A stretch of DNA of 64,000 nucleotides from Serratia sp. Ag1 (GCF_000743355.1 NZ_JQEI01000023.1:124001-188000); one strand, 5' to 3'. Positions 9,859 to 20,655 are shown, numbered from the stretch's first letter. Translations and numbers: made by a program. The notes: generated by a model not told the origin, from the letters alone.

Positions 9859-11571
9859 CTAGCCCGTATTATTTATCAACGGCGGTGGCAACCAGGCTTG
9901 GCAAAAATCAAACCAGCCGTGAGCGGTAAGCGTTACCCCCTGAATGCGGGGTGGTGCGCTGACTTGATATTGATAATGGAACAACGGTGTCAGGATCGCT
10001 GCGCTCATTAACTGCTGGTAATAGGTTTTTAGCCGATCGTAGCGTTGTTGCTGTTCCGGAAACTGCTGAATATGGCGCAGGACCTGTTGTTGATGCTGCC
10101 AGCTTTCCTCAGTCAGAATGCCCTGCCAGAGTACATCACGGCGTAACCAGCTTTCCAGCGTGGCTTCTGGTGCTTCGCCAATCAGATTATCCGCCAGCAA
10201 CAGATCGGCCTGCGCCAATTGTTCCGCGCTTTGCCAGCGTTTATCTGAGGAATAATGCACTTCCAGCGTACAGCCCTGTTCAGACAAGAGCTGTTGCAAA
10301 GCCAGGGTCAACGTTTCAAGTTCAACCGGCGGGCGATAAAGCAGAGTTAGCTTGGCAGGCAGCGTGATTTCCGCCACCTGATGCTGAGGGATTGTCCATC
10401 CTGGCAGCATTTCATGGCTTGGGGTGATCACACTATTGGGGATGGGTAAATTGGCCAGTAGCCCCGAGCGCTGGATTAACATCAATAGCTTTTGCCCTTG
10501 GGCTTCACTGAGCCCTCCGCGTCGCTGGTTAATGGCCAGATAGCACCAACCCAGGCTCATGCTGCGTTGAACGGGCCGCGCCTGCGCCAGCTCTTCCTGC
10601 TGGCCAATGGTGATCCGCACCGGATGCTGACAACTGGCGTCATTACCGTTGGTGAGCATCTCGGGTGTGATCCAGTATTCAATGCTCTGCAGGTAAGGGT
10701 GTTGCAGATGGTAGTAAGGATGCTGCTCCAGACGAACCATTTGCGGATCGTTCAAAGCCAGTTTGAACGGCCCAGCTCCGAGCTCCGGATATTCTGGATG
10801 GGTAAGCAGGCAGGGCAATTCTGCTAGTCGGTGTGCCAGCCAGTAATCTGGCGTATGCAGATCGAATTGAATACACAACGCATGTGGCAAACTGATGGTA
10901 TTGACGCTACTCAACAGCGGTTGGCTGCGAGGATGCCGATGCAGTTTATTCAAGGTTTGTAGCAATTGTTGGCCAGTCAGCGGTTCGCCGTTATGCCAAC
11001 GTAATTGGTTGCGCAGAAAGAATTGCCAGTGCAAACCGTCGTCGCTGATTTGCCAGTGATGAGCCAGATCTGGTTGCGGCTGCGGGCTGCCCGTGTTGAA
11101 GCGGGTCAAGCCTGCATACAGGGTTGCGACCAGATGTTGTTCGGCCCTGCCGCTAAGCGTGAGCGGATCAAGTTTTTCCAAGGTGCGGTAATAGGGGATA
11201 CGCAGCGTAGGGCTCCCCTCCTGCCATTGTCCCCCCAGATGTGGGTTCAGCAGCTCTTGCAGATGCTGCGGGGCAAGCTGGGCCATTTCCAGCGCGCCCT
11301 GATGATCGCCCTGTTGTAATAGGCGTTGCAAATGGGTGGCACGTAATTCATCCGGCGTTTTCAAACACTGCAATTGCGCACGTTTACCGCGCCCAGCCTG
11401 GGAGTGCCAACTGAGCCAGCCCTGCTGATGCAGCTGTTGCACCAAGGTGCGAGCATGGCGCTCGCTGCAATAAAACATCGCTGCCAGCTCCGCGACGGTG
11501 AGACTAACCGGCGTGCTACCGAGCTGTTGATACAGACGTTGATACTGGCTGAGACGATGAACCAGGCGCAT
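9859..11571 (-). CDS. ybaE: SgrR-family regulator YbaE (winged helix plus solute-binding domain)
   Basis: This 570-residue protein has an SgrR-type N-terminal winged helix (about residues 20-75, VSLTVAELAAMFYCSERHARTLVQQL). A long domain related to the periplasmic oligopeptide-binding proteins of ABC importers (SBP_bac_5) follows from about residue 120. It has no signal peptide, so it should be a cytosolic regulator that senses a small ligand. SgrR itself controls the sugar-phosphate stress RNA SgrS, but the target and ligand of YbaE are not known. The ATG at 11571 has AAAGGA seven bases away. Confidence 0.88.
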   Translation of the reverse strand: MRLVHRLSQYQRLYQQLGSTPVSLTVAELAAMFYCSERHARTLVQQLHQQGWLSWHSQAGRGKRAQLQCLKTPDELRATHLQRLLQQGDHQGALEMAQLAPQHLQELLNPHLGGQWQEGSPTLRIPYYRTLEKLDPLTLSGRAEQHLVATLYAGLTRFNTGSPQPQPDLAHHWQISDDGLHWQFFLRNQLRWHNGEPLTGQQLLQTLNKLHRHPRSQPLLSSVNTISLPHALCIQFDLHTPDYWLAHRLAELPCLLTHPEYPELGAGPFKLALNDPQMVRLEQHPYYHLQHPYLQSIEYWITPEMLTNGNDASCQHPVRITIGQQEELAQARPVQRSMSLGWCYLAINQRRGGLSEAQGQKLLMLIQRSGLLANLPIPNSVITPSHEMLPGWTIPQHQVAEITLPAKLTLLYRPPVELETLTLALQQLLSEQGCTLEVHYSSDKRWQSAEQLAQADLLLADNLIGEAPEATLESWLRRDVLWQGILTEESWQHQQQVLRHIQQFPEQQQRYDRLKTYYQQLMSAAILTPLFHYQYQVSAPPRIQGVTLTAHGWFDFCQAWLPPPLINNTG

Positions 11572-11741
11572 AGCGATATCCTTTATCTTTCCCGCCGCCA
11601 CTTGAAAAGCCTAGGCTATAAATCCGGAAGCATTTTCCTGAATTGTTCACTATTACTTCCGCAAATACCATCCCATACTGTAGCGATTGTTACAGTGTTC
11701 ACCGTTAACCCTCTAGCGGTGACAATCCTTGAGAGGTTTAT

Positions 11742-12560
11742 ATGTATCGTCTGGCTGCTTTCGACATGGATGGCACTTTGCTGACGCCCGATCATCATGT
11801 TGGGCCGGAAACGCTGGCGGCGTTGAATCAGCTTATCGACAGGGACATGGTGGTGACGTTTGCCACCGGGCGACATTATCTTGATGCACAACCGATCATG
11901 AGGCAGCTTGGCCTGCAAGGGTATCTGATTACCGGCAATGGCACTCGCGTTTATGACAAACAGGGGCGGCAATTACATGCTGTCGACCTGCCTGCCGACG
12001 TTGCGGAGGAGGTGCTGCATACTCAATGGCAGACGTCAGCCAGTATGCATGTATTCCGCGATGAAGGTTGGTTGACCAACCACGCTGTGCCAGAGATGTT
12101 GGCAGCGCACCATCTGAGCGGTTTTGGTTTCCAATTGACCGACTTGCAAGCTTTACCCGCCTTTGGTAACAGCAAAGTCTGTTTCTGCGGCCCTCATGAG
12201 GATTTAATTGCATTGCAGGCACAGTTGTTGGCGCATTTTGGTACGCGCGTTGACTTGTGTTTCTCGGCTTACGAATGTCTTGAAGTGTTACCGCAGGGCT
12301 GTAACAAAGGGGCGGCGTTGGAAAAACTATGCGGTCACCTGGGGCTGACATTGGCGGATTGCATGGCGTTTGGCGATGCGATGAATGACAAAGAAATGTT
12401 AGAAGGGGTAGGGCATGGTGTGGTGATGGGGAACGCCTTACCACAGTTGAAATCGCTGCTTCCTCATCTACCGGTTATCGGCCACTGTGAAAAACAGGCT
12501 GTGGCTCACTATTTACAACATTGGCTGTGTTCACCACGCTCCCCCTATACCCCCGTATAA
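11742..12560 (+). CDS. cof: HMP-PP phosphatase Cof (HAD family)
   Basis: Cof is a HAD-superfamily (Cof-type, IIB cap) hydrolase. In E. coli it dephosphorylates HMP pyrophosphate, a thiamin precursor, and is linked to antimetabolite resistance. The 272 residues match E. coli. Motif I DMDGT contains Asp8 and Asp10. Motif II lies in FATGRH, and motif IV in [17 protein letters not shown] precedes the ATG. It is divergent from ybaE with a 170-base intergenic region. Confidence 0.95.
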   Translation: MYRLAAFDMDGTLLTPDHHVGPETLAALNQLIDRDMVVTFATGRHYLDAQPIMRQLGLQGYLITGNGTRVYDKQGRQLHAVDLPADVAEEVLHTQWQTSASMHVFRDEGWLTNHAVPEMLAAHHLSGFGFQLTDLQALPAFGNSKVCFCGPHEDLIALQAQLLAHFGTRVDLCFSAYECLEVLPQGCNKGAALEKLCGHLGLTLADCMAFGDAMNDKEMLEGVGHGVVMGNALPQLKSLLPHLPVIGHCEKQAVAHYLQHWLCSPRSPYTPV

Positions 12561-12577
12561 AGGAGTTTCTTGCAGCC

Positions 12578-12641
12578 AGCCGGGTCACTCTTATTACTTT
12601 GTAATTTCAAGTAGTTTGAGTGGGACTACCCGGCTTTTTTG
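12578..12641 (+). terminator. Branched hairpin terminator after cof
   Basis: AGCCGGGT (12578-12585) pairs with ACCCGGCT (12628-12635). Inside it CACTC pairs with GAGTG, and an inner ATTAC-TTT-GTAAT hairpin stands alone. Six T residues follow. The 58-base structure is unusually elaborate for a simple terminator. Confidence 0.8.
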
Positions 12642-12651
12642 TTTTCTTGGT

Positions 12652-13692
12652 TTAAAGGTGTGCCAACTGTGCTGAATATGGCGTCAGGTCGCCAATATTA
12701 TTGCTCACCCATTCTGGATTGTAGTAAGTATCCAGATAGCGTTCCCCGCTGTCACACAGCAAAGTGACGATCGAGCCCTGCTCGCCTTTTTCGCGCATCT
12801 GTTTTGCCCGTTGCAGTGCACCCCAAACGTTGGTACCGGTCGAAGCACCGACCTTACGGCCCAGCACTTTTTCCAGCCAATGAATGGTGGCTACGCTGGC
12901 TGCATCCGGCACGCGTAACATGCTATCGATCACTGAAGGGATGAACGAAGGCTCGGCACGTGGGCGGCCAATGCCTTCGATACGGCTGCCACAACTGCCG
13001 ATAATGGTGCGATCGCCATGGTGGAAACAGTCGTAGAACACTGAGTTTTCCGGATCGACCACGGTGAGCTGAGTATCGTGCCCCTGATAACGGATATAGC
13101 GCCCCAGCGTGGCGGAGGTGCCGCCAGTGCCAGCGCTCATCACGATATGTTTAGGAATCGGGTAAGGCTCACGCGCCATCTGGCGGAAAATGCTGTCGGC
13201 AATATTGTTATTACCGCGCCAGTCGGTGGCCCGCTCGGCGAAGGTGAACTGATCCATATAATGGCCGTTCAACTCTTTTGCCAACTCTTCTGAAACGGCA
13301 TAAATCTGTGCCGCATGATCGACAAAATGGCTGCGCCCACCGTAGAACGCGATCTGCTCCACTTTGCGGCGTGCGGTACAGGAAGGCATTACGGCGATGA
13401 ACGGCAGGCCGAGCAACCGAGCAAAATAGGCTTCTGACACCGCAGTACTGCCGGATGAGGCCTCAATAATGGTGGTGTTTTCGTTGATCCAACCGTTACA
13501 CAGCCCGTAAAGGAACAACGAACGGGCCAGACGGTGTTTCAGGCTGCCCGTCGGATGCGTGCTCTCATCTTTCAGATAAAGGCAGATGCCAGGGAACTCC
13601 GGCAGATTCAGGCGTATCAAGTGCGTGTCGGCGGAGCGCTGAAAATCCGCTTCTATTTCACCGATAGCATATTTTACCCAAGCATTAGTCAT
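12652..13692 (-). CDS. ccdA: PLP-dependent cysteine desulfhydrase, CcdA-like
   Basis: This 346-residue fold-type II PLP enzyme belongs to the cysteine synthase/cystathionine beta-synthase family. The Schiff-base Lys is in the motif HPTGSLKHR near residue 52, and a phosphate-binding loop is seen as [12 protein letters not shown]. It is divergent from an Lrp-type gene. The same pair in Pantoea ananatis is ccdA/ccdR, where CcdA degrades excess cysteine under CcdR control. Assignment as a desulfhydrase rather than a biosynthetic synthase is an inference from this context. The start could be either of two adjacent ATG codons (13692 or 13695). Confidence 0.8.
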   Translation of the reverse strand: MTNAWVKYAIGEIEADFQRSADTHLIRLNLPEFPGICLYLKDESTHPTGSLKHRLARSLFLYGLCNGWINENTTIIEASSGSTAVSEAYFARLLGLPFIAVMPSCTARRKVEQIAFYGGRSHFVDHAAQIYAVSEELAKELNGHYMDQFTFAERATDWRGNNNIADSIFRQMAREPYPIPKHIVMSAGTGGTSATLGRYIRYQGHDTQLTVVDPENSVFYDCFHHGDRTIIGSCGSRIEGIGRPRAEPSFIPSVIDSMLRVPDAASVATIHWLEKVLGRKVGASTGTNVWGALQRAKQMREKGEQGSIVTLLCDSGERYLDTYYNPEWVSNNIGDLTPYSAQLAHL

Positions 13693-13786
13693 CATCAGGT
13701 CTCAGAATAGGGGGCTTATTGATGGTGTAGCATAGCGTTTCATCAAGAAAAAAGGATTGCCATTTTTACTGTTTAATCGCCTAATG

Positions 13787-13803
13787 GGAGAAAATTTTTC
13801 TCC
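13787..13803. promoter_or_regulatory. 17-bp perfect palindrome, candidate CcdR operator
   Basis: GGAGAAAA-T-TTTTCTCC lies 11 bases before the ccdR start codon in the 121-base gap shared with divergent ccdA. Lrp/AsnC regulators bind such inverted repeats. Its closeness to the ccdR ribosome-binding region suggests autoregulation. The link to CcdR is inference. Confidence 0.5.
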
Positions 13804-13813
13804 GGATTGAGCT

Positions 13814-14275
13814 ATGTTAGACAAAACAGACCGCAAACTGCTGTGTATGTTGCAACAAGACTGTACACAATCGCTGCAGGTTCTGGCGGATGCGGTGAAC
13901 CTGACCTCGACCCCGTGCTGGAAACGGCTGAAAAGGCTGGAGGATGAAGGCTACATTCGCGCACGCGTCGCGCTGCTGGATAATGAAAAGCTCGGGCTTG
14001 GGTTGACGGCGTTTGTTTTGATTAAAACTCAGCAGCACAGCAGCGAGTGGTATCAGAAATTTGTAGAGCTGACAGCACAGATGCCTGAAGTGCTGGCATT
14101 TTACCGCATGGCGGGTGAATACGATTACCTGATGCAGGTCGAAGTGGCCGACATGAAAAGTTACGACAACTTCTATAAGCGCCTGGTGACCGGTGTTCCA
14201 GGGTTAATCGATGTGACTTCCAGTTTCGCCATGGAAAAAATTAAATACACCACCGCGCTGCCTGTACCGGAGTAA
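13814..14275 (+). CDS. decR: Lrp/AsnC-family cysteine-responsive regulator (CcdR/DecR/YbaO)
   Basis: This 153-residue Lrp-type protein has an N-terminal HTH (residues 5-50, [43 protein letters not shown], quoted only by position 5-47 as key residues) and a C-terminal RAM ligand-binding domain. The matching E. coli protein DecR activates cysteine detoxification, and CcdR of Pantoea activates an adjacent cysteine desulfhydrase gene. The same divergent arrangement is seen here. mdlA starts 6 bases after its stop, so mdlAB may be co-transcribed with it. Confidence 0.9.
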   Translation: MLDKTDRKLLCMLQQDCTQSLQVLADAVNLTSTPCWKRLKRLEDEGYIRARVALLDNEKLGLGLTAFVLIKTQQHSSEWYQKFVELTAQMPEVLAFYRMAGEYDYLMQVEVADMKSYDNFYKRLVTGVPGLIDVTSSFAMEKIKYTTALPVPE

Positions 14276-14281
14276 AACTGC

Positions 14282-16057
14282 GTGAGATTATTTGCTCAAA
14301 TCGGCTGGTATTTCCGCCGCGAATGGCGTCGCTATCTTGGCGCGGTACTGTTACTGATCATCATTGCTCTGCTGCAACTGTTGCCACCTAAGCTGGTGGG
14401 GATCATTGTGGATGGCGTGACCAGCCAACAGATGGCTACCCGCGAACTGTTGGCATGGCTGGGGCTGATGCTTGGTACTGCGGTTTTGGTTTACCTGCTG
14501 CGCTATGTGTGGCGGGTGCTGCTGTTTGGTGCGTCCTATCAGCTGGCGGTAGAACTGCGGGAAAATTTTTACCGTCAGCTCAGCCGCCAGAATCCAGCTT
14601 TTTATCTGCGTCACCGTACCGGCGATCTGATGGCGCGGGCTACCAACGATGTGGATCGCGTGGTGTTTGCTGCCGGTGAGGGCGTGCTGACGCTGGTGGA
14701 TTCGATGGTCATGGGCCTGGTGGTGCTGTTGGTGATGAGTACGCAGATCAGTTGGCAACTGACGCTGCTTTCGCTGATCCCGATGCCGATCATGGCGATT
14801 GCCATCAAGCACTATGGCGATCAACTGCATCAGCGTTTTAAAGCGGCGCAGGCGGCGTTCTCCAGCCTGAACGATCAGGCGCAAGAAAGTATGACCAGCA
14901 TTCGCATGATCAAAGCTTTTGGCCTGGAAGATCATCAATCCCATCAGTTTGCCGAGGTTGCGGCGCAAACCGGTGCAAAGAATATGCACGTGGCGCGCGT
15001 TGATGCGCGTTTCAATCCCACTATTTATATCGCTATTGGTGCCTCCAACCTGTTGGCGATCGGCGGCGGCAGTTGGATGGTGGTTAACGGTTCACTTACG
15101 CTTGGCCAACTCACCAGTTTTGTGATGTATCTCGGCCTGATGATCTGGCCGATGCTGGCGTTGGCGTGGATGTTCAATATCGTGGAGCGTGGCAGTGCGG
15201 CCTATAGCCGCATCCGCAGTCTGCTGGCAGAAGCCCCGGCGGTGAAAGACGGTGAACTGGAACTGCCTACCGGGCGTGGTCCACTGGCGGTGGAGATTCA
15301 CGCTTTCCACTACCCGGAAAACAGCCGGGCCGCGCTGCATGAGGTGGTGCTGCAATTGCAGCCAGGGCAAATGCTTGGCCTGTGTGGGCCGACCGGTGCC
15401 GGGAAATCGACCCTGTTGGCCCTGATTCAGCGTCAGTTTGACATTGATGATGGGCAAATCAGTTACCACGGTTTGCCACTCACTGAGATCAAGCTTGATC
15501 AATGGCGTTCACGCCTGTCGGTGGTCAGCCAAACGCCGTTCCTGTTTTCCGACAGCGTGGCAAATAACATTGCTCTCGGTAACCCCAGTGCAACGCAGGA
15601 GCAAATTGAGCAGGCTGCGCGTTTGGCCAGCGTGCACGAAGATATTCTGCGTTTGCCGCAGGGTTATGAAACCGAAGTGGGCGAACGCGGCGTGATGCTT
15701 TCCGGTGGCCAGAAACAGCGTATTTCCATTGCGCGAGCGCTGCTGCTGGAGGCGGAGATCCTGATCCTCGACGATGCACTTTCTGCGGTGGATGGCCGCA
15801 CAGAACATCAGATCCTGCATAACTTACGCAGTTGGGGGCAAAATCGCACGGTGATTATTAGTGCACACCGCCTTTCGGCACTGACCGAAGCCAGTGAGAT
15901 TCTGGTGCTGCAACAGGGCACCGTTGCTCAGCGTGGGCAGCACGCGTTATTGGCGGCACAACCCGGTTGGTATCGTGATATGTATCGCTACCAGCAGTTG
16001 GAAGCGGCGCTGGATGAAGCCCCGGAAACCGCTGAGGAGGCGCTGGCCGATGAGTAA
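14282..16057 (+). CDS. mdlA: Multidrug-type ABC transporter half-molecule MdlA
   Basis: MdlA is an ABC half-exporter with an N-terminal six-helix membrane domain (about residues 1-310) and a C-terminal ATPase. Walker [10 protein letters not shown], signature LSGGQKQR and Walker [13 protein letters not shown] are all present. The start is GTG at 14282 ([11 protein letters not shown]), with GGAG 9 bases upstream, giving 591 residues (E. coli 590). It overlaps mdlB by 8 bases and should form a heterodimer with it. The natural substrate is not known. Confidence 0.95.
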   Translation: MRLFAQIGWYFRREWRRYLGAVLLLIIIALLQLLPPKLVGIIVDGVTSQQMATRELLAWLGLMLGTAVLVYLLRYVWRVLLFGASYQLAVELRENFYRQLSRQNPAFYLRHRTGDLMARATNDVDRVVFAAGEGVLTLVDSMVMGLVVLLVMSTQISWQLTLLSLIPMPIMAIAIKHYGDQLHQRFKAAQAAFSSLNDQAQESMTSIRMIKAFGLEDHQSHQFAEVAAQTGAKNMHVARVDARFNPTIYIAIGASNLLAIGGGSWMVVNGSLTLGQLTSFVMYLGLMIWPMLALAWMFNIVERGSAAYSRIRSLLAEAPAVKDGELELPTGRGPLAVEIHAFHYPENSRAALHEVVLQLQPGQMLGLCGPTGAGKSTLLALIQRQFDIDDGQISYHGLPLTEIKLDQWRSRLSVVSQTPFLFSDSVANNIALGNPSATQEQIEQAARLASVHEDILRLPQGYETEVGERGVMLSGGQKQRISIARALLLEAEILILDDALSAVDGRTEHQILHNLRSWGQNRTVIISAHRLSALTEASEILVLQQGTVAQRGQHALLAAQPGWYRDMYRYQQLEAALDEAPETAEEALADE

Positions 16058-17834
16058 GATGCAAAAAATGTGGCCGACGTTAAAACGCTTGTTGGCTTAC
16101 GGTTCACCTTATCGTAAGCCGCTGGGGTTAGCGGTGGTGATGCTGTGGATCGCGGCAGCGGCAGAAGTCGCCGGGCCAATCCTGATCGGCTATTTCATCG
16201 ATAACTATGTCGCTAAAGGGCAGTTGCCGCTGATGATTGTCAGTGGACTGGCGGTAGCGTATATCCTGCTCGAATTGCTGGCTGCCGCGCTGCAGTATTT
16301 CCAGGCACTGCTGTTTAATCGGGCTGCGGTGGGTGTGGTACAGCGCTTGCGTACCGATGTGATGGATGCAGCGCTGCGCCAACCGTTGAGCGCGTTTGAT
16401 ACCCAGCCGGTCGGGCAACTGATATCGCGAGTCACCAACGATACCGAAGTGATTAAAGATCTGTATGTGATGGTGGTGGCCACCGTGCTGAAGAGCGCCG
16501 CGTTGATCGGGGCGATGCTGGTGGCGATGTTCAGCCTGGATTGGCGTATGGCACTGGTGGCGGTCTGCATCTTCCCGGCGGTGTTGGTGGTGATGTGGAT
16601 CTATCAATATTACAGCACGCCGATTGTGCGCCGGGTACGCAGCTATCTGGCGGACATCAATGACGGCTTCAATGAAGTGATCAGCGGAATGGGAGTCATC
16701 CAGCAGTTCCGCCAGCAGAAACGTTTTGGTGAACGCATGAGTGCTGCCAGCCGTGCGCATTATAGCGCGCGTATGCAGACGCTGCGCTTGGATGGCTTTC
16801 TGTTACGGCCACTGCTCAGCCTGTTCTCTGCCTTGGTGCTGTGTGGCCTGCTGATGCTGTTTGGTTTCAGCGGCGAAGGGGTGATCGGCGTGGGTGTGCT
16901 ATACGCCTTTATCAACTATCTTGGCCGCTTGAATGAACCCTTGATTGAGTTGACTTCGCAGCAATCGATCCTGCAACAGGCGGTGGTGGCCGGTGAGCGC
17001 ATTTTTGAATTGATGGACCGTAGCCAGCAGAGCTATGGAGCGGACGAGCACCGTTTGGCAAGTGGTTGCATTGAGATCGACGATCTGAGCTTTGCCTATC
17101 GTGATGATCAAAAGGTATTACAGCATATCTCGCTGAGCGTACCGTCGCGGGGTTTTGTCGCGCTGGTGGGGCATACCGGTAGCGGCAAGAGCACACTGGC
17201 TAACCTGCTGATGGGGTATTACCCGGTAAATAGCGGGGAAATACGCGTGGATGGGCGTCCGTTGCCCAGCCTTTCGCACCGTACTTTGCGCCAGGGCATC
17301 GCCATGGTGCAACAGGATCCGGTGGTGGTCGCCGAGTCGGTACTGGCGAACGTCACCTTAGGCCGTAACATCAGTGAAGAGGCCGTGTGGCAGGCGCTGG
17401 AGGCGGTACAACTGGCTGAACTGGTGCGCTCATTCCCGCAGGGGATTCAGACGCGGTTGGGCGAGCAGGGGAATAATCTGTCCGTTGGTCAAAAACAGTT
17501 GTTGGCAATGGCACGCGTGTTGGTGCAGGTTCCGCAGATCCTAATTCTGGACGAAGCGACGGCAAATATTGATTCAGGTACGGAACAGGCGATCCAGCGT
17601 GCATTGCGTCTGATCCGCGAGCACACCACGCTGGTGGTGATTGCACATCGTCTTTCTACTATCGTCGAGGCTGATTCGATCCTGGTGTTGCACCGTGGTC
17701 ATGCGGTGGAGCAAGGCAATCACCAGCAGTTGTTGGCGCAACAGGGCCGTTACTACCAGATGTACCAATTGCAGCTGGCGGGTGAAGAGCTGGCTCTGGC
17801 TGCTGCCACGCGCGAAGAAATTCAACCGGCATAA
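16050..17834 (+). CDS. mdlB: Multidrug-type ABC transporter half-molecule MdlB
   Basis: This is the partner half-exporter of MdlA. The ATG at 16050 ([21 protein letters not shown]) has AGGAGG at 16035-16040 and overlaps the mdlA stop. It gives 594 residues. A six-helix membrane domain is followed by an ATPase with Walker [10 protein letters not shown] and Walker [13 protein letters not shown]. The signature motif is NLSVGQKQ rather than the canonical LSGGQ, which suggests unequal ATP sites, common in heterodimeric exporters. Confidence 0.95.
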   Translation: MSKMQKMWPTLKRLLAYGSPYRKPLGLAVVMLWIAAAAEVAGPILIGYFIDNYVAKGQLPLMIVSGLAVAYILLELLAAALQYFQALLFNRAAVGVVQRLRTDVMDAALRQPLSAFDTQPVGQLISRVTNDTEVIKDLYVMVVATVLKSAALIGAMLVAMFSLDWRMALVAVCIFPAVLVVMWIYQYYSTPIVRRVRSYLADINDGFNEVISGMGVIQQFRQQKRFGERMSAASRAHYSARMQTLRLDGFLLRPLLSLFSALVLCGLLMLFGFSGEGVIGVGVLYAFINYLGRLNEPLIELTSQQSILQQAVVAGERIFELMDRSQQSYGADEHRLASGCIEIDDLSFAYRDDQKVLQHISLSVPSRGFVALVGHTGSGKSTLANLLMGYYPVNSGEIRVDGRPLPSLSHRTLRQGIAMVQQDPVVVAESVLANVTLGRNISEEAVWQALEAVQLAELVRSFPQGIQTRLGEQGNNLSVGQKQLLAMARVLVQVPQILILDEATANIDSGTEQAIQRALRLIREHTTLVVIAHRLSTIVEADSILVLHRGHAVEQGNHQQLLAQQGRYYQMYQLQLAGEELALAAATREEIQPA

Positions 17835-17837
17835 GTT

Positions 17838-17857
17838 CTCCCGCCTGCAGGCGGGAG
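17838..17857. terminator. Perfect 20-bp inverted repeat after mdlB
   Basis: CTCCCGCCTGCAGGCGGGAG begins four bases after the mdlB stop codon. It folds to a strong hairpin but no T run follows, so it may protect the 3' end or end transcription only partly. Confidence 0.5.
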
Positions 17858-17890
17858 TCTAACCACTCAATGCACTTTTTCAACGCGTGT

Positions 17891-17907
17891 TGCACTATTA
17901 TGGTGCA
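17891..17907. promoter_or_regulatory. NtrC-binding site upstream of glnK
   Basis: TGCACT-ATTAT-GGTGCA is close to the NtrC consensus TGCACC-N5-GGTGCA. It lies about 100 bases upstream of the sigma-54 promoter, the normal enhancer position. A second half site TGCACT occurs at 17871-17876. Confidence 0.85.
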
Positions 17908-18002
17908 TATTCCTCCGTCAGCGATTCGCTCCCTCCCTTTTACTGACCTGCAGGTCTTACTCAATATCCGTAATGGCATGAGTTTTAATAATAAATAATT
18001 TG

Positions 18003-18018
18003 TGGCATAGCCTTTGCT
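18003..18018 (+). promoter_or_regulatory. Sigma-54 promoter of glnK-amtB
   Basis: TGGCATAGCCTTTGCT has the GG (18004) and GC (18016) dinucleotides exactly 12 bases apart and matches TGGCAC-N5-TTGCW. With the NtrC site it predicts activation under nitrogen limitation. Confidence 0.9.
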
Positions 18019-18070
18019 TTACAGAAATCACACCGAGTGAGTTTTTGGGCTTAATGCGTGGAGAGGCAAT

Positions 18071-18409
18071 ATGAAGCTGGTTACCGTGGTGATTAAACCA
18101 TTCAAGTTGGAGGACGTGCGTGAAGCTCTCTCCTCTATTGGTATTCAGGGTTTGACTGTCACTGAAGTCAAAGGGTTTGGTCGCCAGAAAGGGCATGCAG
18201 AGCTCTATCGCGGAGCGGAATACAGCGTCAATTTCTTGCCTAAAGTCAAAATCGATATTGCCATCGCCGACGACCAGTTAGATGAAGTGATTGAGGTGAT
18301 CAGTAAAGCGGCTTACACCGGCAAAATTGGCGATGGCAAAATTTTCGTTGCCGAATTGCAACGTGTCATTCGCATTCGTACCGGCGAAACAGACGAAGCG
18401 GCACTGTAA
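18071..18409 (+). CDS. glnK: Nitrogen regulatory protein PII-2 (GlnK)
   Basis: GlnK is a trimeric PII signal protein that binds ATP/ADP and 2-oxoglutarate and blocks the ammonium channel AmtB when nitrogen is plentiful. The 112 residues contain the uridylylation site Tyr51 in the T-loop (ELYRGAEYSVNFLPK) and the B-loop TGKIGDGKIF. It is followed by amtB after 36 bases, forming the classic glnK-amtB operon. Confidence 0.97.
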   Translation: MKLVTVVIKPFKLEDVREALSSIGIQGLTVTEVKGFGRQKGHAELYRGAEYSVNFLPKVKIDIAIADDQLDEVIEVISKAAYTGKIGDGKIFVAELQRVIRIRTGETDEAAL

Positions 18410-18445
18410 TCACGGGCTCAGTAAAGTAAATGGGGATGGTTGATA

Positions 18446-19732
18446 ATGAAAAAACTTTTATCCATGTTGGGCCTGAGTACGGCAACCCTGGTTCCTTCTT
18501 TGGCCCTGGCCGCTCCGGCGGTAGCAGACAAAGCTGATAATGCCTTCATGATGATTTGTACCGCGTTGGTCTTGTTTATGACCTTACCCGGCGTCGCGCT
18601 GTTTTACGGGGGCTTGCTGCGGGCTAAAAACGTGCTCTCAATGCTGACCCAGGTGACCGTGACCTTCGCTCTGGTGTGCGTGCTGTGGGTGCTGTATGGC
18701 TACAGTTTCGCCTTCAGCGAAGGTAATGCTTTCTTTGGCGGCTTCCAGACGGTGATGCTGAAAGGGATTGGCATTGACAGTGTAACTGGCACATTTAGCC
18801 AATTGATCCACGTGGCGTTCCAGGCTTCGTTTGCTTGTATCACCGTGGCACTGGTGGTTGGGGGCGTTGCAGAACGTATTCGTTTCTCTGCCGTTGTGAT
18901 TTTTGCCGCCATCTGGTTCACCCTTTCTTACCTGCCGATTGCGCACATGGTCTGGGGCGGTGGTCTGTTAGCCAGCGACGGAGCACTGGATTTTGCCGGG
19001 GGCACAGTAGTGCATATCAACGCCGCCAGTGCCGGTTTGATTGGTGCCTACTTGCTGGGCAAGCGTGCTGGTTTTGGCAAAGAAGCGTTTAAACCACATA
19101 ACCTGCCGATGGTGTTTACCGGGGCTTCTATCCTGTATATCGGCTGGTTTGGTTTCAATGCGGGTTCTGCCAGTGCGGCTAACGGCGTTGCTGCCTTGGC
19201 ATTCTTGAACACGGTGATAGCCACGGCGGGCGCGATCCTCTCTTGGACCTTTGCTGAGTGGATTCTGCGTGGTAAACCTTCTCTGCTGGGTGCCTGTTCC
19301 GGTTGTATCGCGGGTCTGGTGGCGATTACCCCAGCAGCGGGTACTGTTGGTGTGGGCGGTGCGCTGATTATCGGCCTGGTAGGCGGTATTGCTGGCCTGT
19401 GGGGTGTGGTCAGCCTGAAGAAATGGCTGAAAGTGGACGACACTTGTGATGTGTTTGGCGTTCACGGCGTGTGCGGTATCGTGGGTTGTCTGTTGACCGG
19501 GGTGTTCACCGCCTCTTCGCTTGGTGGTGCGGGCTACGCTGCTGGTGTCACTATGGCGCATCAGGTCTGGATCCAGTTGCTGAGCGTGGTGATTACTCTG
19601 GTGTGGTCAAGCGTGGCGGCGTTTATTGCCTTCAAGGTGGCGGATATGGTGGTTGGGCTGCGTGTTCCGGAAGAGCAGGAACGTGAAGGTCTGGACGTCA
19701 ACAGCCACGGCGAGAATGCCTACAACCAGTAA
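18446..19732 (+). CDS. amtB: Ammonium channel AmtB
   Basis: AmtB is a trimeric inner-membrane ammonium transporter. The ATG at 18446 gives 428 residues, as in E. coli. A signal peptide (about residues 1-22, ending LALA) precedes a mature start APAVADKADNAF. Eleven membrane segments follow. The conserved pore histidines lie in PIAHMVWGGG and VFGVHGVCG. The C-terminal tail RVPEEQEREGLDVNSHGENAY is the GlnK-interacting region. Confidence 0.97.
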   Translation: MKKLLSMLGLSTATLVPSLALAAPAVADKADNAFMMICTALVLFMTLPGVALFYGGLLRAKNVLSMLTQVTVTFALVCVLWVLYGYSFAFSEGNAFFGGFQTVMLKGIGIDSVTGTFSQLIHVAFQASFACITVALVVGGVAERIRFSAVVIFAAIWFTLSYLPIAHMVWGGGLLASDGALDFAGGTVVHINAASAGLIGAYLLGKRAGFGKEAFKPHNLPMVFTGASILYIGWFGFNAGSASAANGVAALAFLNTVIATAGAILSWTFAEWILRGKPSLLGACSGCIAGLVAITPAAGTVGVGGALIIGLVGGIAGLWGVVSLKKWLKVDDTCDVFGVHGVCGIVGCLLTGVFTASSLGGAGYAAGVTMAHQVWIQLLSVVITLVWSSVAAFIAFKVADMVVGLRVPEEQEREGLDVNSHGENAYNQ

Positions 19733-19760
19733 TAGGCTGAATGGGTAACGGTAATGATGC

Positions 19761-19788
19761 AGAAGGGCGATGGCGACATCGCCCTTCT
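19761..19788 (+). terminator. Hairpin between convergent amtB and tesB
   Basis: A perfect 12-bp stem (agaagggcgatg / catcgcccttct) with a GCGA tetraloop lies between the two converging stops. It probably acts for one or both genes; the T run is short. Confidence 0.75.
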
Positions 19789-19791
19789 CTG

Positions 19792-20655
19792 TTATGCGTC
19801 GCGCTGACGGATAACGCCTTCCTGCACCGTGGTGGCAACCAACACCCCTGTGCGGGTGTAAAACTGGCCGCGCACAAAACCACGGGCACCAGAAGCTGAA
19901 GAGCTTTCTACCACGTACAGTAACCAGTCATCCAGGCGGAATGGGCGATGGAACCACATAGAGTGATCGATAGTGGCTACCTGCATGCCTGGTTCAAGAA
20001 ACCCAACGCCGTGCGGCTGCAATGCCGTTGGCAGGAAGTTGAAATCTGACGCATAACCCAACAGGTATTGATGGATGCGTAAATCATCTGGCATGGTGCC
20101 GTTAGAACGGAACCACACGTGTCGATAGGGTTCCTCAACACTTCCTTTCATCGGGTTGTGAAATTTTACCGGGCGCATCTCAATCGGTTTTTGGCCGATA
20201 AACTTTTCCCGCACCTTTTCTGGCAGCATGTGTGATAGCTTTTGAGCGATTTCCGATTCTGACATCAGCCCTTCTGGCGGTGGCACATCAGGCATCGTGT
20301 TTTGGTGCTCAAACCCTTGCTCCTGAGTTTGGAACGATGCGGTCATGTAGAAGATCGGCTTACCATGTTGAATAGCGCTGACGCGGCGGGCACTGAAACT
20401 ATTGCCATCGCGCAGGTTTTCAACTTCATAAACAATCGGTTGACTACTGTCGCCGGGGCGGAGGAAATAGCTGTGAAAGGAGTGGATGCTGCGCTCTTCA
20501 GGTGCAGTCTGCTTGGCGGCATACAGCGCTTGGCCAACGACTTGGCCGCCAAATACCTGGCGTAATCCCAGATCTTCGCTTTGCCCACGATACAAACCTT
20601 CTTCAATTTTTTCCAAATTCAGCAGGTTGAGGAGGTTTTGTAATGCCTGACTCAT
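19792..20655 (-). CDS. tesB: Acyl-CoA thioesterase II
   Basis: TesB hydrolyses medium- and long-chain acyl-CoAs and has a double hot-dog fold. The start at 20655 ([12 protein letters not shown]) gives 287 residues (E. coli 286). A longer open frame upstream extends through the tesB-atl gap without homology. Conserved elements include [16 protein letters not shown] and the C-terminal region [14 protein letters not shown] with VQEGVIR, where the Asp-Thr-Gln catalytic residues of this family are found. Confidence 0.95.
   Translation of the reverse strand: MSQALQNLLNLLNLEKIEEGLYRGQSEDLGLRQVFGGQVVGQALYAAKQTAPEERSIHSFHSYFLRPGDSSQPIVYEVENLRDGNSFSARRVSAIQHGKPIFYMTASFQTQEQGFEHQNTMPDVPPPEGLMSESEIAQKLSHMLPEKVREKFIGQKPIEMRPVKFHNPMKGSVEEPYRHVWFRSNGTMPDDLRIHQYLLGYASDFNFLPTALQPHGVGFLEPGMQVATIDHSMWFHRPFRLDDWLLYVVESSSASGARGFVRGQFYTRTGVLVATTVQEGVIRQRDA

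Noticed and set aside
15894-16049. Longer mdlB start inside mdlA
   Set aside because: Residues do not match the family; AGGAGG before the ATG at 16050 decides the start.
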